A DNA stretch of 64,000 nt from Acanthopleuribacter pedis (GTDB lineage: Bacteria; Acidobacteriota; Holophagae; Acanthopleuribacterales; Acanthopleuribacteraceae), in assembly GCF_017377855.1 (NCBI RefSeq), contig NZ_JAFREP010000020.1, positions 62,001 to 126,000 of the forward strand, written 5' to 3'. Below, one piece after another: positions 42,415 to 50,287 of this stretch. A program made the position numbers and the translations under genes. The notes beneath the pieces are model-generated. The model searched no databases. It was not told the DNA's origin and worked only from the letters and a program-made list of their open reading frames with translations. Each line of letters opens with the position of its first letter. Position 1 is the stretch's first letter.

Positions 42415-44856
42415 TCACAAGCTGTTTGCCGAGCTTCCGAAGAAATCACCCATCGGCTTATAGGGATGTCGGGTGTCGTCTACAAAAACACCCTCCTCGC
42501 GAACCGATATGATTTTGCTCTCGGTAGACAGGGAAATCGCGGACCAGTGAACCTTAAAATCCGTCTCAGCATCGGACACCCGCTCAAGCACGATCACAAT
42601 GTGAGATCCCACGAATAGGTCGATATCCCTCAGGCGAGAAACACGGTTTCGGGTGAGGCGCCGGCCCGAGTGAAAATCGATGTTGTGTCGACGGTCGGAA
42701 AACGAGAGTGGAAAGCCCGCCTCGTGAATCAAAAAAACGTCTCGCCCAAAAGATAAATCTAAATTCAGCCGCACCACGGATTTTGACAGCAAGGCATGCA
42801 TGGGGATTTCTCCCAAAAAATTTCGCCGACGTGTTGCACCCTTTGTCAGCAAAACAACATCAAAAGAAAAAACCAGGGTTTCATCGGTGACAGATCGTTG
42901 GGATTCGTGGTCGTGGAAAGCCATTCGCGCAAACTTGGCACGAGGCAATAATTCAGTACTATAGCCTGTTTCTATGGCAAATTTTCCATCCTGATGGAGG
43001 TATTGAAAACGGTCATAAGGCGATAGATTAGGGCTGTAGTGGTATTCCAAACTACCCTGCATTTCAGCCCGACGTCCGTTTATCCAAAAGTGGCGACCCG
43101 ACAGGCGACCGCGGCCTCGTTGAACCGTACCGTTCTGATCAGAGAGCAGGAGAAAGTCTACAATTTTTCCGGTAGGCGGCAAACAACGCGCCCGCCAAGC
43201 CCGTTGATCCGCTTCGAGTAACAACGGGCGACTCTTATCAGGGAATCGCTTTAACAGGGCGGCTAAATCTGAACGGGTGAACAGGTCGGGCAGGGATGCA
43301 CGCATCATCTCGAATAAACGCTGTTGCCGCCGTGTATCTTCCGGCAAAAGTTCGACAATCTTTCCCTGGTAAAATAGCGCCTTATCAGGATCACGGTCTT
43401 GGTAACGATCCACCAACGCCGCAAGACGTTCCACCTCTTTGGCAACCACATCTGCATTTAAATCGGTACGCAGATTGGGATTCCCGCTGATGCGTTTCTT
43501 CGTTCGTGGTTTGCTTGACGGGGTGGAACCCGTCGCGCCTGGGTTACCCTGCAAACGAATATCAAGCCCTTCCTTAGGCGCGGCCGGTTCCAGTTGGCCA
43601 AAAATGTTGAGATCCCGACCAATCACCGTATTGTTGTCACCTGATTGACTGATGTTGTGATCACCGGATTGGCTGATCGCGTCCGCGACTTCACCGGCTT
43701 CTTCCGGCTCCTTGTCCGCGGGTTGTTCCCCACTCAAGCCACCTTGTCCGTCCCTTTGCCGTGCATGGGCCGGTTCGATCCGCGGCGAGGACGGGATCAA
43801 TCCATCGTTGGACGGCCCCAGCAAAACACGCGTTAGAGGCCATAATCCACCAGCAACGGTCAAACAAAAAATCCAGAAAACCAACTTTAGACGACCTTTG
43901 CTGAAACGAGAAGGCGCGCCCCTGAGTGTCTTTTGCATGGATAAAAAAGCCTGTTCGGTAACCGGTGTTTTCCAAAAGTCGGGCGTGCTCGAAAAGCGAT
44001 AATCAGGTACGTTCTCCAAATCGGCCAAAATTTTCGAGAGATCATCAAACATCGTTTCGACGCTTTGGTAGCGTTTATCGGGTTCAGGGTGCAACGCTTT
44101 GTAAAAAAATAGGTCAAGAGGCCGGACGCTTGAATCAGGGGCGTTTTGCGAGGGCACCCCGATGTCGGAATCATCACCCCCGTCGCGTTCGGGAAACATC
44201 TCCTCGCTTAAGGCACGCGTATCAAGGCTGATTTGGGGTAAAGCGCCGGTGAGTAATTCATGAAAAACAACGCCAACCGCGTATACGTCGCCACGGTGGT
44301 CGGCTTTATCACCGCGCTCTTGCTCGGGCGCCGCATACCAAGGTGTGAAACCCTCAAACCCTTGACGGGTCAAACCCGAATGTTCAAGCATACGGGCAAC
44401 GCCAAAATCGAGAATCTTGATGCGGTTTTGCGCCGTTACCATAATATTGGTGGGTTTTATGTCAAGGTGTGCAACGTTATGTTCGTGGGCGAAGGCCAAA
44501 CCATTCCGTATTTGAAGCATGTAGTCAATTACCCGCGTCAGGCTCAACCGATCATGGCGACGAATCACGCTGTCCAGCGTACGCCCCTCGATCCATTCCA
44601 TTACGAGAAAGGCGCGCCCTTCCCATTCCCCCATTTCGTAAATTGCGGCAATATTTTCATGGTCTAATTTGCCGCTAATCTTACCCTCTTGATAAAAGCG
44701 CTGTCGGTTATCAGCCGAAAGGGAAACCTCATCGGGTGTTCGAATCACCTTCAATGCCACATAACGTTTCAATTTGTCATCGAAGGCTTGATACACGTCG
44801 CCAAAGCCACCCCGTCCTACTAGGTTCAGAATCTTGTAATGGCGGATGGTTTCCAT
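42415..44856 (-). CDS. Ser/Thr protein kinase with novel beta-rich C-terminus
   Basis: 813 aa. Kinase domain 1-290: GRGGFGDVYQAFDD (residues 14-27), VALKVIR, HLDIKPTNIM (130-139), DFGVAR (150). The HRD Arg is Leu, as in the kinase at 28585. A membrane helix (LVFWIFCLTVAGGLWPL, about 325-345) is followed by a disordered linker with ISQSGDHNISQSGDNNTVIG, a short beta-repeat, then about 350 residues of a beta-rich domain I do not recognise. There are no TPRs. It is convergent with the kinase at 39478 across a 120-bp gap and is not paired with an adjacent sigma gene. Confidence 0.9.
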   Translation of the reverse strand: METIRHYKILNLVGRGGFGDVYQAFDDKLKRYVALKVIRTPDEVSLSADNRQRFYQEGKISGKLDHENIAAIYEMGEWEGRAFLVMEWIEGRTLDSVIRRHDRLSLTRVIDYMLQIRNGLAFAHEHNVAHLDIKPTNIMVTAQNRIKILDFGVARMLEHSGLTRQGFEGFTPWYAAPEQERGDKADHRGDVYAVGVVFHELLTGALPQISLDTRALSEEMFPERDGGDDSDIGVPSQNAPDSSVRPLDLFFYKALHPEPDKRYQSVETMFDDLSKILADLENVPDYRFSSTPDFWKTPVTEQAFLSMQKTLRGAPSRFSKGRLKLVFWIFCLTVAGGLWPLTRVLLGPSNDGLIPSSPRIEPAHARQRDGQGGLSGEQPADKEPEEAGEVADAISQSGDHNISQSGDNNTVIGRDLNIFGQLEPAAPKEGLDIRLQGNPGATGSTPSSKPRTKKRISGNPNLRTDLNADVVAKEVERLAALVDRYQDRDPDKALFYQGKIVELLPEDTRRQQRLFEMMRASLPDLFTRSDLAALLKRFPDKSRPLLLEADQRAWRARCLPPTGKIVDFLLLSDQNGTVQRGRGRLSGRHFWINGRRAEMQGSLEYHYSPNLSPYDRFQYLHQDGKFAIETGYSTELLPRAKFARMAFHDHESQRSVTDETLVFSFDVVLLTKGATRRRNFLGEIPMHALLSKSVVRLNLDLSFGRDVFLIHEAGFPLSFSDRRHNIDFHSGRRLTRNRVSRLRDIDLFVGSHIVIVLERVSDAETDFKVHWSAISLSTESKIISVREEGVFVDDTRHPYKPMGDFFGSSANSL

Positions 44857-44953
44857 TGCACCTTCTCCAAACTTTTTTCATGGGTTTCAGACTTAAACCA
44901 AAGAAGCGCTGACGCGGCGATTTCACAGGATGTCCCTCTGCCAAAGTGGGTGA

Positions 44954-45256
44954 TCACTCAAGGCAAACGTGCTTGTCCTGAAAATCACCATGCTTAATAC
45001 GCACACACTCGCCGGGCTCAAACTTCCAGCCGTCATACCAGCCCACCTCGTGACCCGCCCCCGCCGGCAAAAACAATTTGACGGTGCGCGACAAGCCACG
45101 CTCGTGGTTGATAAATTCAACCGTCACCCATAAACTCCGGTGGCCGTGGTTGTGCAGGCGAACCTTAATGCCTTCGGTACGCGGGGTTAAGTCATACTCC
45201 ACCCTAACCGGCATGGCCGGTTGCGCCACGCAGGACGCCAGGAGCATGAGGCCCAT
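44954..45256 (-). CDS. Small lipoprotein of unknown function
   Basis: 100 aa from ATG 45256. MGLMLLASC is a short signal peptide with a lipobox (LLASC), so the mature protein is probably tethered to a membrane by the Cys. The rest is a single beta-sandwich-like domain (VRVEYDLTPRTEGIKVRLHN; LWVTVEFINHERGLSRTVKL; WKFEPGECVRIKHGDF). The frame stays open upstream to 45703, but that part overlaps a family 3 repeat and has unlikely composition. The ribosome site is poor, so the start is uncertain. It resembles YcfL-like small lipoproteins only loosely. Confidence 0.6.
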   Translation of the reverse strand: MGLMLLASCVAQPAMPVRVEYDLTPRTEGIKVRLHNHGHRSLWVTVEFINHERGLSRTVKLFLPAGAGHEVGWYDGWKFEPGECVRIKHGDFQDKHVCLE

Positions 45257-45499
45257 AGCCGTTGATCGCCGGCGCCACGCATCCAGACAACGCAACAGCG
45301 CCTCGGGGTTGAAAACCAGGTGACACCCAAAAAGACCGCGCCGGCGCCACCCAGCACGCCGAAGAACACCGCGATGAACCATAATCTCCCTCCATCCGCG
45401 GCGATGCCGGATTGTTGCGCAAACCTGAGAACGAGGTGCCGCCACCGGCCAATGATTGGCGCGGTGGCAAGCTGACCCAGACCAGGTTCGCTCGGCCGA

Positions 45500-45560
45500 A
45501 ATGGCGCGATTCTCGGCGGCGTACTTGCCCAGTCGCATCCACCCGAATCGCAACCGTTCG
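45500..45560. repeat. Family 3 repeat, copy 2 (partial)
   Basis: GGCGCGATTCTCGGCGGCGT and CGCATCCACCCGAATCGCAA match the family 3 core but with a shorter interior. It lies in the 320-bp gap between the lipoprotein and the barrel gene, in which no other gene is seen. Confidence 0.55.
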
Positions 45561-45576
45561 ATGTGAGCGCCCCGCG

Positions 45577-46206
45577 TTAAAAGCGGTAACGACAACCCAA
45601 GGAGTAACTCAACGAATTTTGCGCCAAACTGAGCGTTGAGGAGGTGGTGTCGGGCTGGGTGACATAGTGGAGGCCGCTCGTTAGGGTCAGACGTTGGTTC
45701 CATTGGTAACCCGCAACCAACTCAAGACCAAGCGCAACCTCAAACTCGGAAACACTGTCAGACAGGCCGCCATATTCAAAATCGGTATTGAGCCACATGA
45801 TAAGCGGACCGCCGGCCGCCCGAAGGTCCCAGCGTTCTTTCTGAAAGAGGTCCACAAAGACGCCCCCCTGACCGGTCAAGGTGGTGTTGGTCACTTCGAA
45901 GCGAAAGTCTTCTGCTACCGTCTCGGATATCGAAGACCGAGATAAACCGGCAGAAAACGAAAGCCCCCAGGGAAAACGTCCCCACTCACCCATGCCTCGC
46001 TGATAAATCCCTTCTATGCCCGAAGTTAAGGCCGAACCCGAGCCGAAACTTGATGAAACCTCGGAACCAGGACTGAATCGGAAGCGGAGTCCCCACACAC
46101 CATCGGCAACATCAGCCGCCCAAAGGCGTCCCTGAAAGAGCAACAAAAACAGTAGGGTCAATTGAATTCCATGCCGACAGAACTGGGTACAAAACTTACC
46201 TTGCAT
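45577..46206 (-). CDS. Outer-membrane beta-barrel protein
   Basis: 209 aa. Signal peptide LTLLFLLLFQGRLWA, then alternating amphipathic strands (WGLRFRFSPGSEVSSSF; GLSFSAGLSRSSI; LRAAGGPLIMWLNTDF) and a C-terminal aromatic residue (LGCRYRF), the usual end of an outer-membrane barrel. The size fits an 8-stranded barrel. AAGGAG precedes the ATG. Function unknown; it may work with the lipoprotein gene downstream on the same strand. Confidence 0.8.
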   Translation of the reverse strand: MQGKFCTQFCRHGIQLTLLFLLLFQGRLWAADVADGVWGLRFRFSPGSEVSSSFGSGSALTSGIEGIYQRGMGEWGRFPWGLSFSAGLSRSSISETVAEDFRFEVTNTTLTGQGGVFVDLFQKERWDLRAAGGPLIMWLNTDFEYGGLSDSVSEFEVALGLELVAGYQWNQRLTLTSGLHYVTQPDTTSSTLSLAQNSLSYSLGCRYRF

Positions 46207-46237
46207 TACATTCTCCTTAATTTAAAAAGGTTCCCAC

Positions 46238-46345
46238 CGATGCCTGATTGGCGCGATTCTCAGCGGCGAAATCGCGCACCAGACCCAGGCGTGTGCAGCG
46301 CCGTTATTTGCGCGATTGCATCCACCCGCATCGCACCCTTTAGAG
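46238..46345. repeat. Family 3 repeat, copy 3
   Basis: GGCGCGATTCTCAGCGGCGA at the left and GCGCGATTGCATCCACCCGC to CACCCTTTAG at the right; interior includes CAGCGCCGTTATTTG, shared with the copy at 38529. Confidence 0.6.
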
Positions 46346-46518
46346 GCGGGCCGGCTTCGTACGAGTCAGGTCATGTTTTTGCATTCCGACATGGGGGCCA
46401 CGCCCGTGGTCCCTTGCCGGCGTGCTGTTGTTATTTACCGAGGTGCGTTCCATGCGGCCTAGGGATCACCCAGATTAAAAAGATTGAAAAAAACAAGGTT
46501 GCCGGTCAGCAACCTAGA

Positions 46519-46693
46519 ACCTAAGAGGCACTGAAGCGAGGGATTTTCGCGAAAGATCTGGAGCGAAAATGCTTGGAAAAAGCAGACCGGGGTCGCACAC
46601 GACCGCACCCGCCGGGTGCGGTGAGCATTTTTACAGGCCGTTGAAACCCAGAGGTTTCGCTAAAATCAACGCGAGATATCGCGCTTCTTAGGT
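46519..46693. repeat. Family 2 repeat, copy 2 (175 bp)
   Basis: Same orientation as 61270-61448. Ends ACCTAAGAGGCACTGAAGCG and the inverse of ACCTAAGAAGCGCGATATC. A central perfect hairpin GCACCCGCCGGGTGC. It ends 8 bp before the stop of the gene at 46701, so it may also serve as a terminator. Confidence 0.88.
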
Positions 46694-46700
46694 AGAGGGT

Positions 46701-47891
46701 TCAGTGATCCACGCTCTCGAAAATTTTGTTTTTAAGCAGCTTGTACTCTTTTTCGGAGATGAGTTTCTCTTCGTACAACGCACGGGCCTTGGCTAACCGC
46801 TCGGCCATGGTTAACCCCGCTTCGGTCTGATATCCCTGTAAAACCGACATCCGCTGTTCCCGGTACTCTTCAACATCAATAAGGCCGTCTTTACGCCAAC
46901 CCTTTAACCGGCGCAGTTGACTTAACAATTGATCGCGGTCCTCTTCTAAACGAGCAGCCGTACTCGCTTCATGGGTGGCCGCACGGCGGGCAAGCAGCAA
47001 CACGGCTAAGCCGTCGTCAATCGGTTCCAATTCAAAGGCACGCTCCAGGTGGTAAAGGGCCTTGTCGAAGCGACGCTCGAATAAATACAAGGCACCAATG
47101 TTGAAATGAAGCCGGCTCTGGTCCACGACCTTCACCTCGCCAAAGGCTTCCAAATCGGCTGCTGCTTGAAGCCCAACGTCCAAAGCGTGGGCCATATCAC
47201 CCTGCTCGATGTGTTCTGCCATCACGCGCATGTTGCATTTTTTATCATTGAAAAAGTAAACGCTCACACGTTCCGTTACCGGTAAAAAGAGACCTAATAC
47301 CTCACGGAAAAGGGCTTGTAGCGAGCGTTCCCGAATGGCCTGAGCCACGGCCCCACGCGGGGTTCCTTTGAGTTCGCTATCGGTGACCTCGTGGACAACT
47401 TCAATAAATTGAGGGTCGAAACGTTTTCCGGTTTTTAGGACCTGAATTTCGGCGCGCACTTGGTACGTCATCCGAGTCAGCGCCTGGTTGCGTGGAAAAA
47501 AGCCGCGTCTAAAACGTTGGCGGCTGTCATTCAAAATGCGCAAGCGCAATAGCACGCCACGCTCCCCAAGCAGACCGCTAACCAGCTGACTATCGGACCG
47601 GCTGGGTAAGCTTTCTAAGGTCACACCAAGCTGCTCCGCCCGGTCCTGAAGATCATCTGCACCGACAACTTGCAACCGCCCGTCGTTAAGGAAACCCGCC
47701 ACAAGAACGGCATTCAAATCTTCGCGAAACGGGTGTGCGTCAATCAGCAAGCCCACTGTCTTAACATTTTCAATCACCCGAACTTTGTGTTGCATTTCAA
47801 ACGGCCGCATCGGACGGCCTTTCGCCGAAACCTCGGCACAAACACAACAGAGAACGGCAAACCCAATGAGGCGTATCCTGTTCATTACCAT
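46701..47891 (-). CDS. Exported protein with TPR-like and SHOCT-like segments
   Basis: 396 aa from ATG 47891 (AAGGTG before; an ATG six bases later is also possible). A signal peptide (IRLIGFAVLCCVCAEVSA) is followed by an alpha/beta domain of about 200 residues (KTVGLLIDAHPFREDLNAVL...), which may be CsgG-like. A TPR pair follows (HFNIGALYLFERRFDKALYH) and two C-terminal SHOCT-like helices (WRKDGLIDVEEYREQRMSVL; LYEEKLISEKEYKLLKNKIF). It is divergent from the ECF gene at 48058 across 166 bp, suggesting joint control. Function unknown. Confidence 0.7.
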   Translation of the reverse strand: MVMNRIRLIGFAVLCCVCAEVSAKGRPMRPFEMQHKVRVIENVKTVGLLIDAHPFREDLNAVLVAGFLNDGRLQVVGADDLQDRAEQLGVTLESLPSRSDSQLVSGLLGERGVLLRLRILNDSRQRFRRGFFPRNQALTRMTYQVRAEIQVLKTGKRFDPQFIEVVHEVTDSELKGTPRGAVAQAIRERSLQALFREVLGLFLPVTERVSVYFFNDKKCNMRVMAEHIEQGDMAHALDVGLQAAADLEAFGEVKVVDQSRLHFNIGALYLFERRFDKALYHLERAFELEPIDDGLAVLLLARRAATHEASTAARLEEDRDQLLSQLRRLKGWRKDGLIDVEEYREQRMSVLQGYQTEAGLTMAERLAKARALYEEKLISEKEYKLLKNKIFESVDH

Positions 47892-48057
47892 GACTTTCAC
47901 CTTGCATTTCTTGATGTTTGAGGCGAAGTTAGAGGTGTTGTTGTTCGGTTCTCCTCGCCCCTGCTGCTTGAAAGCACAAGCACCATACTTCAAGGTGCAG
48001 GCACCCCCTAAAAAGGATCAGCCACGTGTTCTGCATCGAAAAAAAGGAGAACCCATC

Positions 48058-48654
48058 ATGGTGTCCCATCATCAAGGTGAAAACAGGGAAGCCCCCCGCG
48101 TCGAAGCATGGCTTCAACAATGGCGCGCGGGAAGTACCGAAGCATTTGGCCAGCTTTTTACGTTTTTTTATGAAGACTTAAAAACGATTGCGCACCACAA
48201 AATGCTACGCGAGCGGCAAGGCGGCATGCTTCAAACCACGGCTCTGGTTCACAGCCTGTACCGCAAGTGGGCCGAGGGCAAGCCCATAAAAGCGGAAACT
48301 GCCGGAGCCTTCAAAGGCTTTGCAAGCTGGGCGATGACCCAAATTTTGATTGACGAAGGCCGCAAAAGGCAACGGCGACCGCAAACGGAGAGCGGGGACG
48401 TCCCATTCCAAGTGATTGCCGCCACATCGAATGAGGCTCTGGAAATGCGGCTGACCGCCCATCAAGCCATGGCGCGTTTGATAGAAACACTTCCCGACCA
48501 CGCCTACATTGCCATTTGCTATCTGCTAGAGGACATGACGCTTCAGGAAATTGCGGACGCCTATCAAATACCAAAAAGTACCGTCAACCGACACTGGCAA
48601 CTGTGTAAACAGTTACTTGCACGGCATGTATCGGGTGGTCGACGACGTCACTAG
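48058..48654 (+). CDS. ECF-type sigma factor (TIGR02999-like)
   Basis: 198 aa from ATG 48058 with AAGGAG eight bases before; the frame is open further upstream but overlaps the divergent gene. Region 2: EAWLQQWRAGSTEAFGQLF, LKTIAHHKML, LQTTALVHSLYRKW. Region 4: LLEDMTLQEIADAYQIPKST with VNRHWQLCKQLLARHV. Same sub-family as the gene at 38909. No anti-sigma and no adjacent kinase; the nearest kinase (42415) is 3 kb away on the other strand and could be its partner, which is speculative. Confidence 0.88.
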   Translation: MVSHHQGENREAPRVEAWLQQWRAGSTEAFGQLFTFFYEDLKTIAHHKMLRERQGGMLQTTALVHSLYRKWAEGKPIKAETAGAFKGFASWAMTQILIDEGRKRQRRPQTESGDVPFQVIAATSNEALEMRLTAHQAMARLIETLPDHAYIAICYLLEDMTLQEIADAYQIPKSTVNRHWQLCKQLLARHVSGGRRRH

Positions 48655-48748
48655 CAAACATTGCGGCCTAACGCCCACAAGATCGATGCCGCAATGCCAC
48701 GCTGCGTCGCACGATTCCGAACCGGTCACCCTTACAATGGGGACCGAA

Positions 48749-50074
48749 TTAGAGTTGGCGGCTCAGTTGCCCAGGGGTGTCGCAGGCGATTTCAACCCGC
48801 TTGCGGCCCTTTTCTTTGGCTAGGTAGAGCGCGCGGTCGGCGCGATCCATCAGATTTTCCAAGGGTTCATCCGCGTCGGAAAGGGCAACGCCCGCGGAAA
48901 ATGAAACGCGGAAACTGTTTTCACTGGTGCCGAAATGAATTTTGCTAAAGGCATGCTGCAACCGTTCCAAACCCACGGTGCAGGTCTCCTGGGAGGTATC
49001 GGTCACCATCACGGCAAATTCCTCGCCGCCGATGCGCGCAAAGACATCACAAAAACGCAGCTCGGTTTCGCCAAGGCGGCCAAAGGTTTGCAAAACCCGG
49101 TCACCCACGGCGTGGCCGTGATTGTCGTTGACGGCCTTGAAATGATCGAGATCGATGATCGCCACCGCATAGTTCATGTTCTTGCGCAGGCACCAAGCAC
49201 GCAGTTCCTCGGCACGCGCAAAAAACTTACGGCGGTTGGCGATACCGGTCAATTCGTCGCGTTCCGCCAGGTCAGACAACTTTTTGAGTAGGTCTTGGTT
49301 TTCTAAATTCTTTTTGCGCAAACGCTTGCGCAGGAAACTGGTATAACCGGAAAAAAAGGCCAGCCACAACAACGAGGCCGAAAAAACCATGAGGTTAAAG
49401 GCCTCAAGGTGCAGGTCGATTTGATCATTTCGCCAGAGGTAAACACCCCAAAGCACAAAACAGTACAGACTGATGTTGTAAAGGGCCACCGCGAAGCACT
49501 GCCGGTAGGTCAACCGCAAAATGGAGAAATAGAAACCAAACAAGAAAAGAAACAACATCATGGCGCGACTTTCGGCGGTCATATAAAAGAGCGCGGGCGC
49601 ATTCACGGTAATGGCCAAAATAATGTTGGGCATGGTCAGGCTGGCGTCTGCAAAACGCAGGTTCCACCCCTTGCGAACCACCAAAATGAACCCGATTTGA
49701 ACGAAGATATGCAAGCTGATGATGGCAATACCAACCCGCGCGGGTAGCGACAAAAAGCCGAGGCGGTAGGCAAAAAACCACACTAAAAGCGCCACCCCGT
49801 AAGCGGCCAAACCTAAGTAGATCGAACGCAGGCGGGTCGCTTGCTTCCAGGCAAGACCCTCTTTTTCCAGGTCGTTGCTGTCATCTTCGTTGATTTCGAA
49901 ATCCAAGGCGCACTCCGGGACCAAGTGCGAGGAGAACCCACCCGCGGTCATGCACGGCGGGTGTTTGAGATTCTGCACGGGGTTTTGGTATTTTTCCAGT
50001 TTATCAGATTTCTCCTTAACCAAAAAAAAGGATCCACAAGAAATGCAGCCCACCAAAGGATAACCTAACGCCAC
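48749..50074 (-). CDS. Membrane diguanylate cyclase (GGDEF)
   Basis: 441 aa, start GTG 50074. The N-terminus has CISCGSFFLVKEK and an acidic stretch, then about six membrane helices (YLGLAAYGVALLVWFFAYRL onward), a short coiled region, and an intact GGDEF domain: RDELTGIANRRKFFARAEEL, DLDHFKAVNDNHGHAVGD and IGGEEFAVMV. No RxxD inhibitory site is evident before the domain (LETELRFCDVFARIGGEEF). It should make c-di-GMP, in contrast to the SSEVF protein at 31269, which has the same overall design. Confidence 0.9.
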   Translation of the reverse strand: MALGYPLVGCISCGSFFLVKEKSDKLEKYQNPVQNLKHPPCMTAGGFSSHLVPECALDFEINEDDSNDLEKEGLAWKQATRLRSIYLGLAAYGVALLVWFFAYRLGFLSLPARVGIAIISLHIFVQIGFILVVRKGWNLRFADASLTMPNIILAITVNAPALFYMTAESRAMMLFLFLFGFYFSILRLTYRQCFAVALYNISLYCFVLWGVYLWRNDQIDLHLEAFNLMVFSASLLWLAFFSGYTSFLRKRLRKKNLENQDLLKKLSDLAERDELTGIANRRKFFARAEELRAWCLRKNMNYAVAIIDLDHFKAVNDNHGHAVGDRVLQTFGRLGETELRFCDVFARIGGEEFAVMVTDTSQETCTVGLERLQHAFSKIHFGTSENSFRVSFSAGVALSDADEPLENLMDRADRALYLAKEKGRKRVEIACDTPGQLSRQL

Positions 50075-50287
50075 GCTTTACGCGCCCGACCCATCCCCGC
50101 GAATTGACCCACGAGGTTTGCCGCACGACCCGACGATCTCTCTGCTAAACCCATTCCCAAACCTGGGCGTAAAGAAGATGCCGCTCCCGGACTGCCGCCG
50201 CAACCACCTGGTTTTGGGGCGCGTCTCCTGGTTAAATAAGCGCATCGCCACCCGATGCCGACGGAATCCAACCCAAAAGGAACTTGC

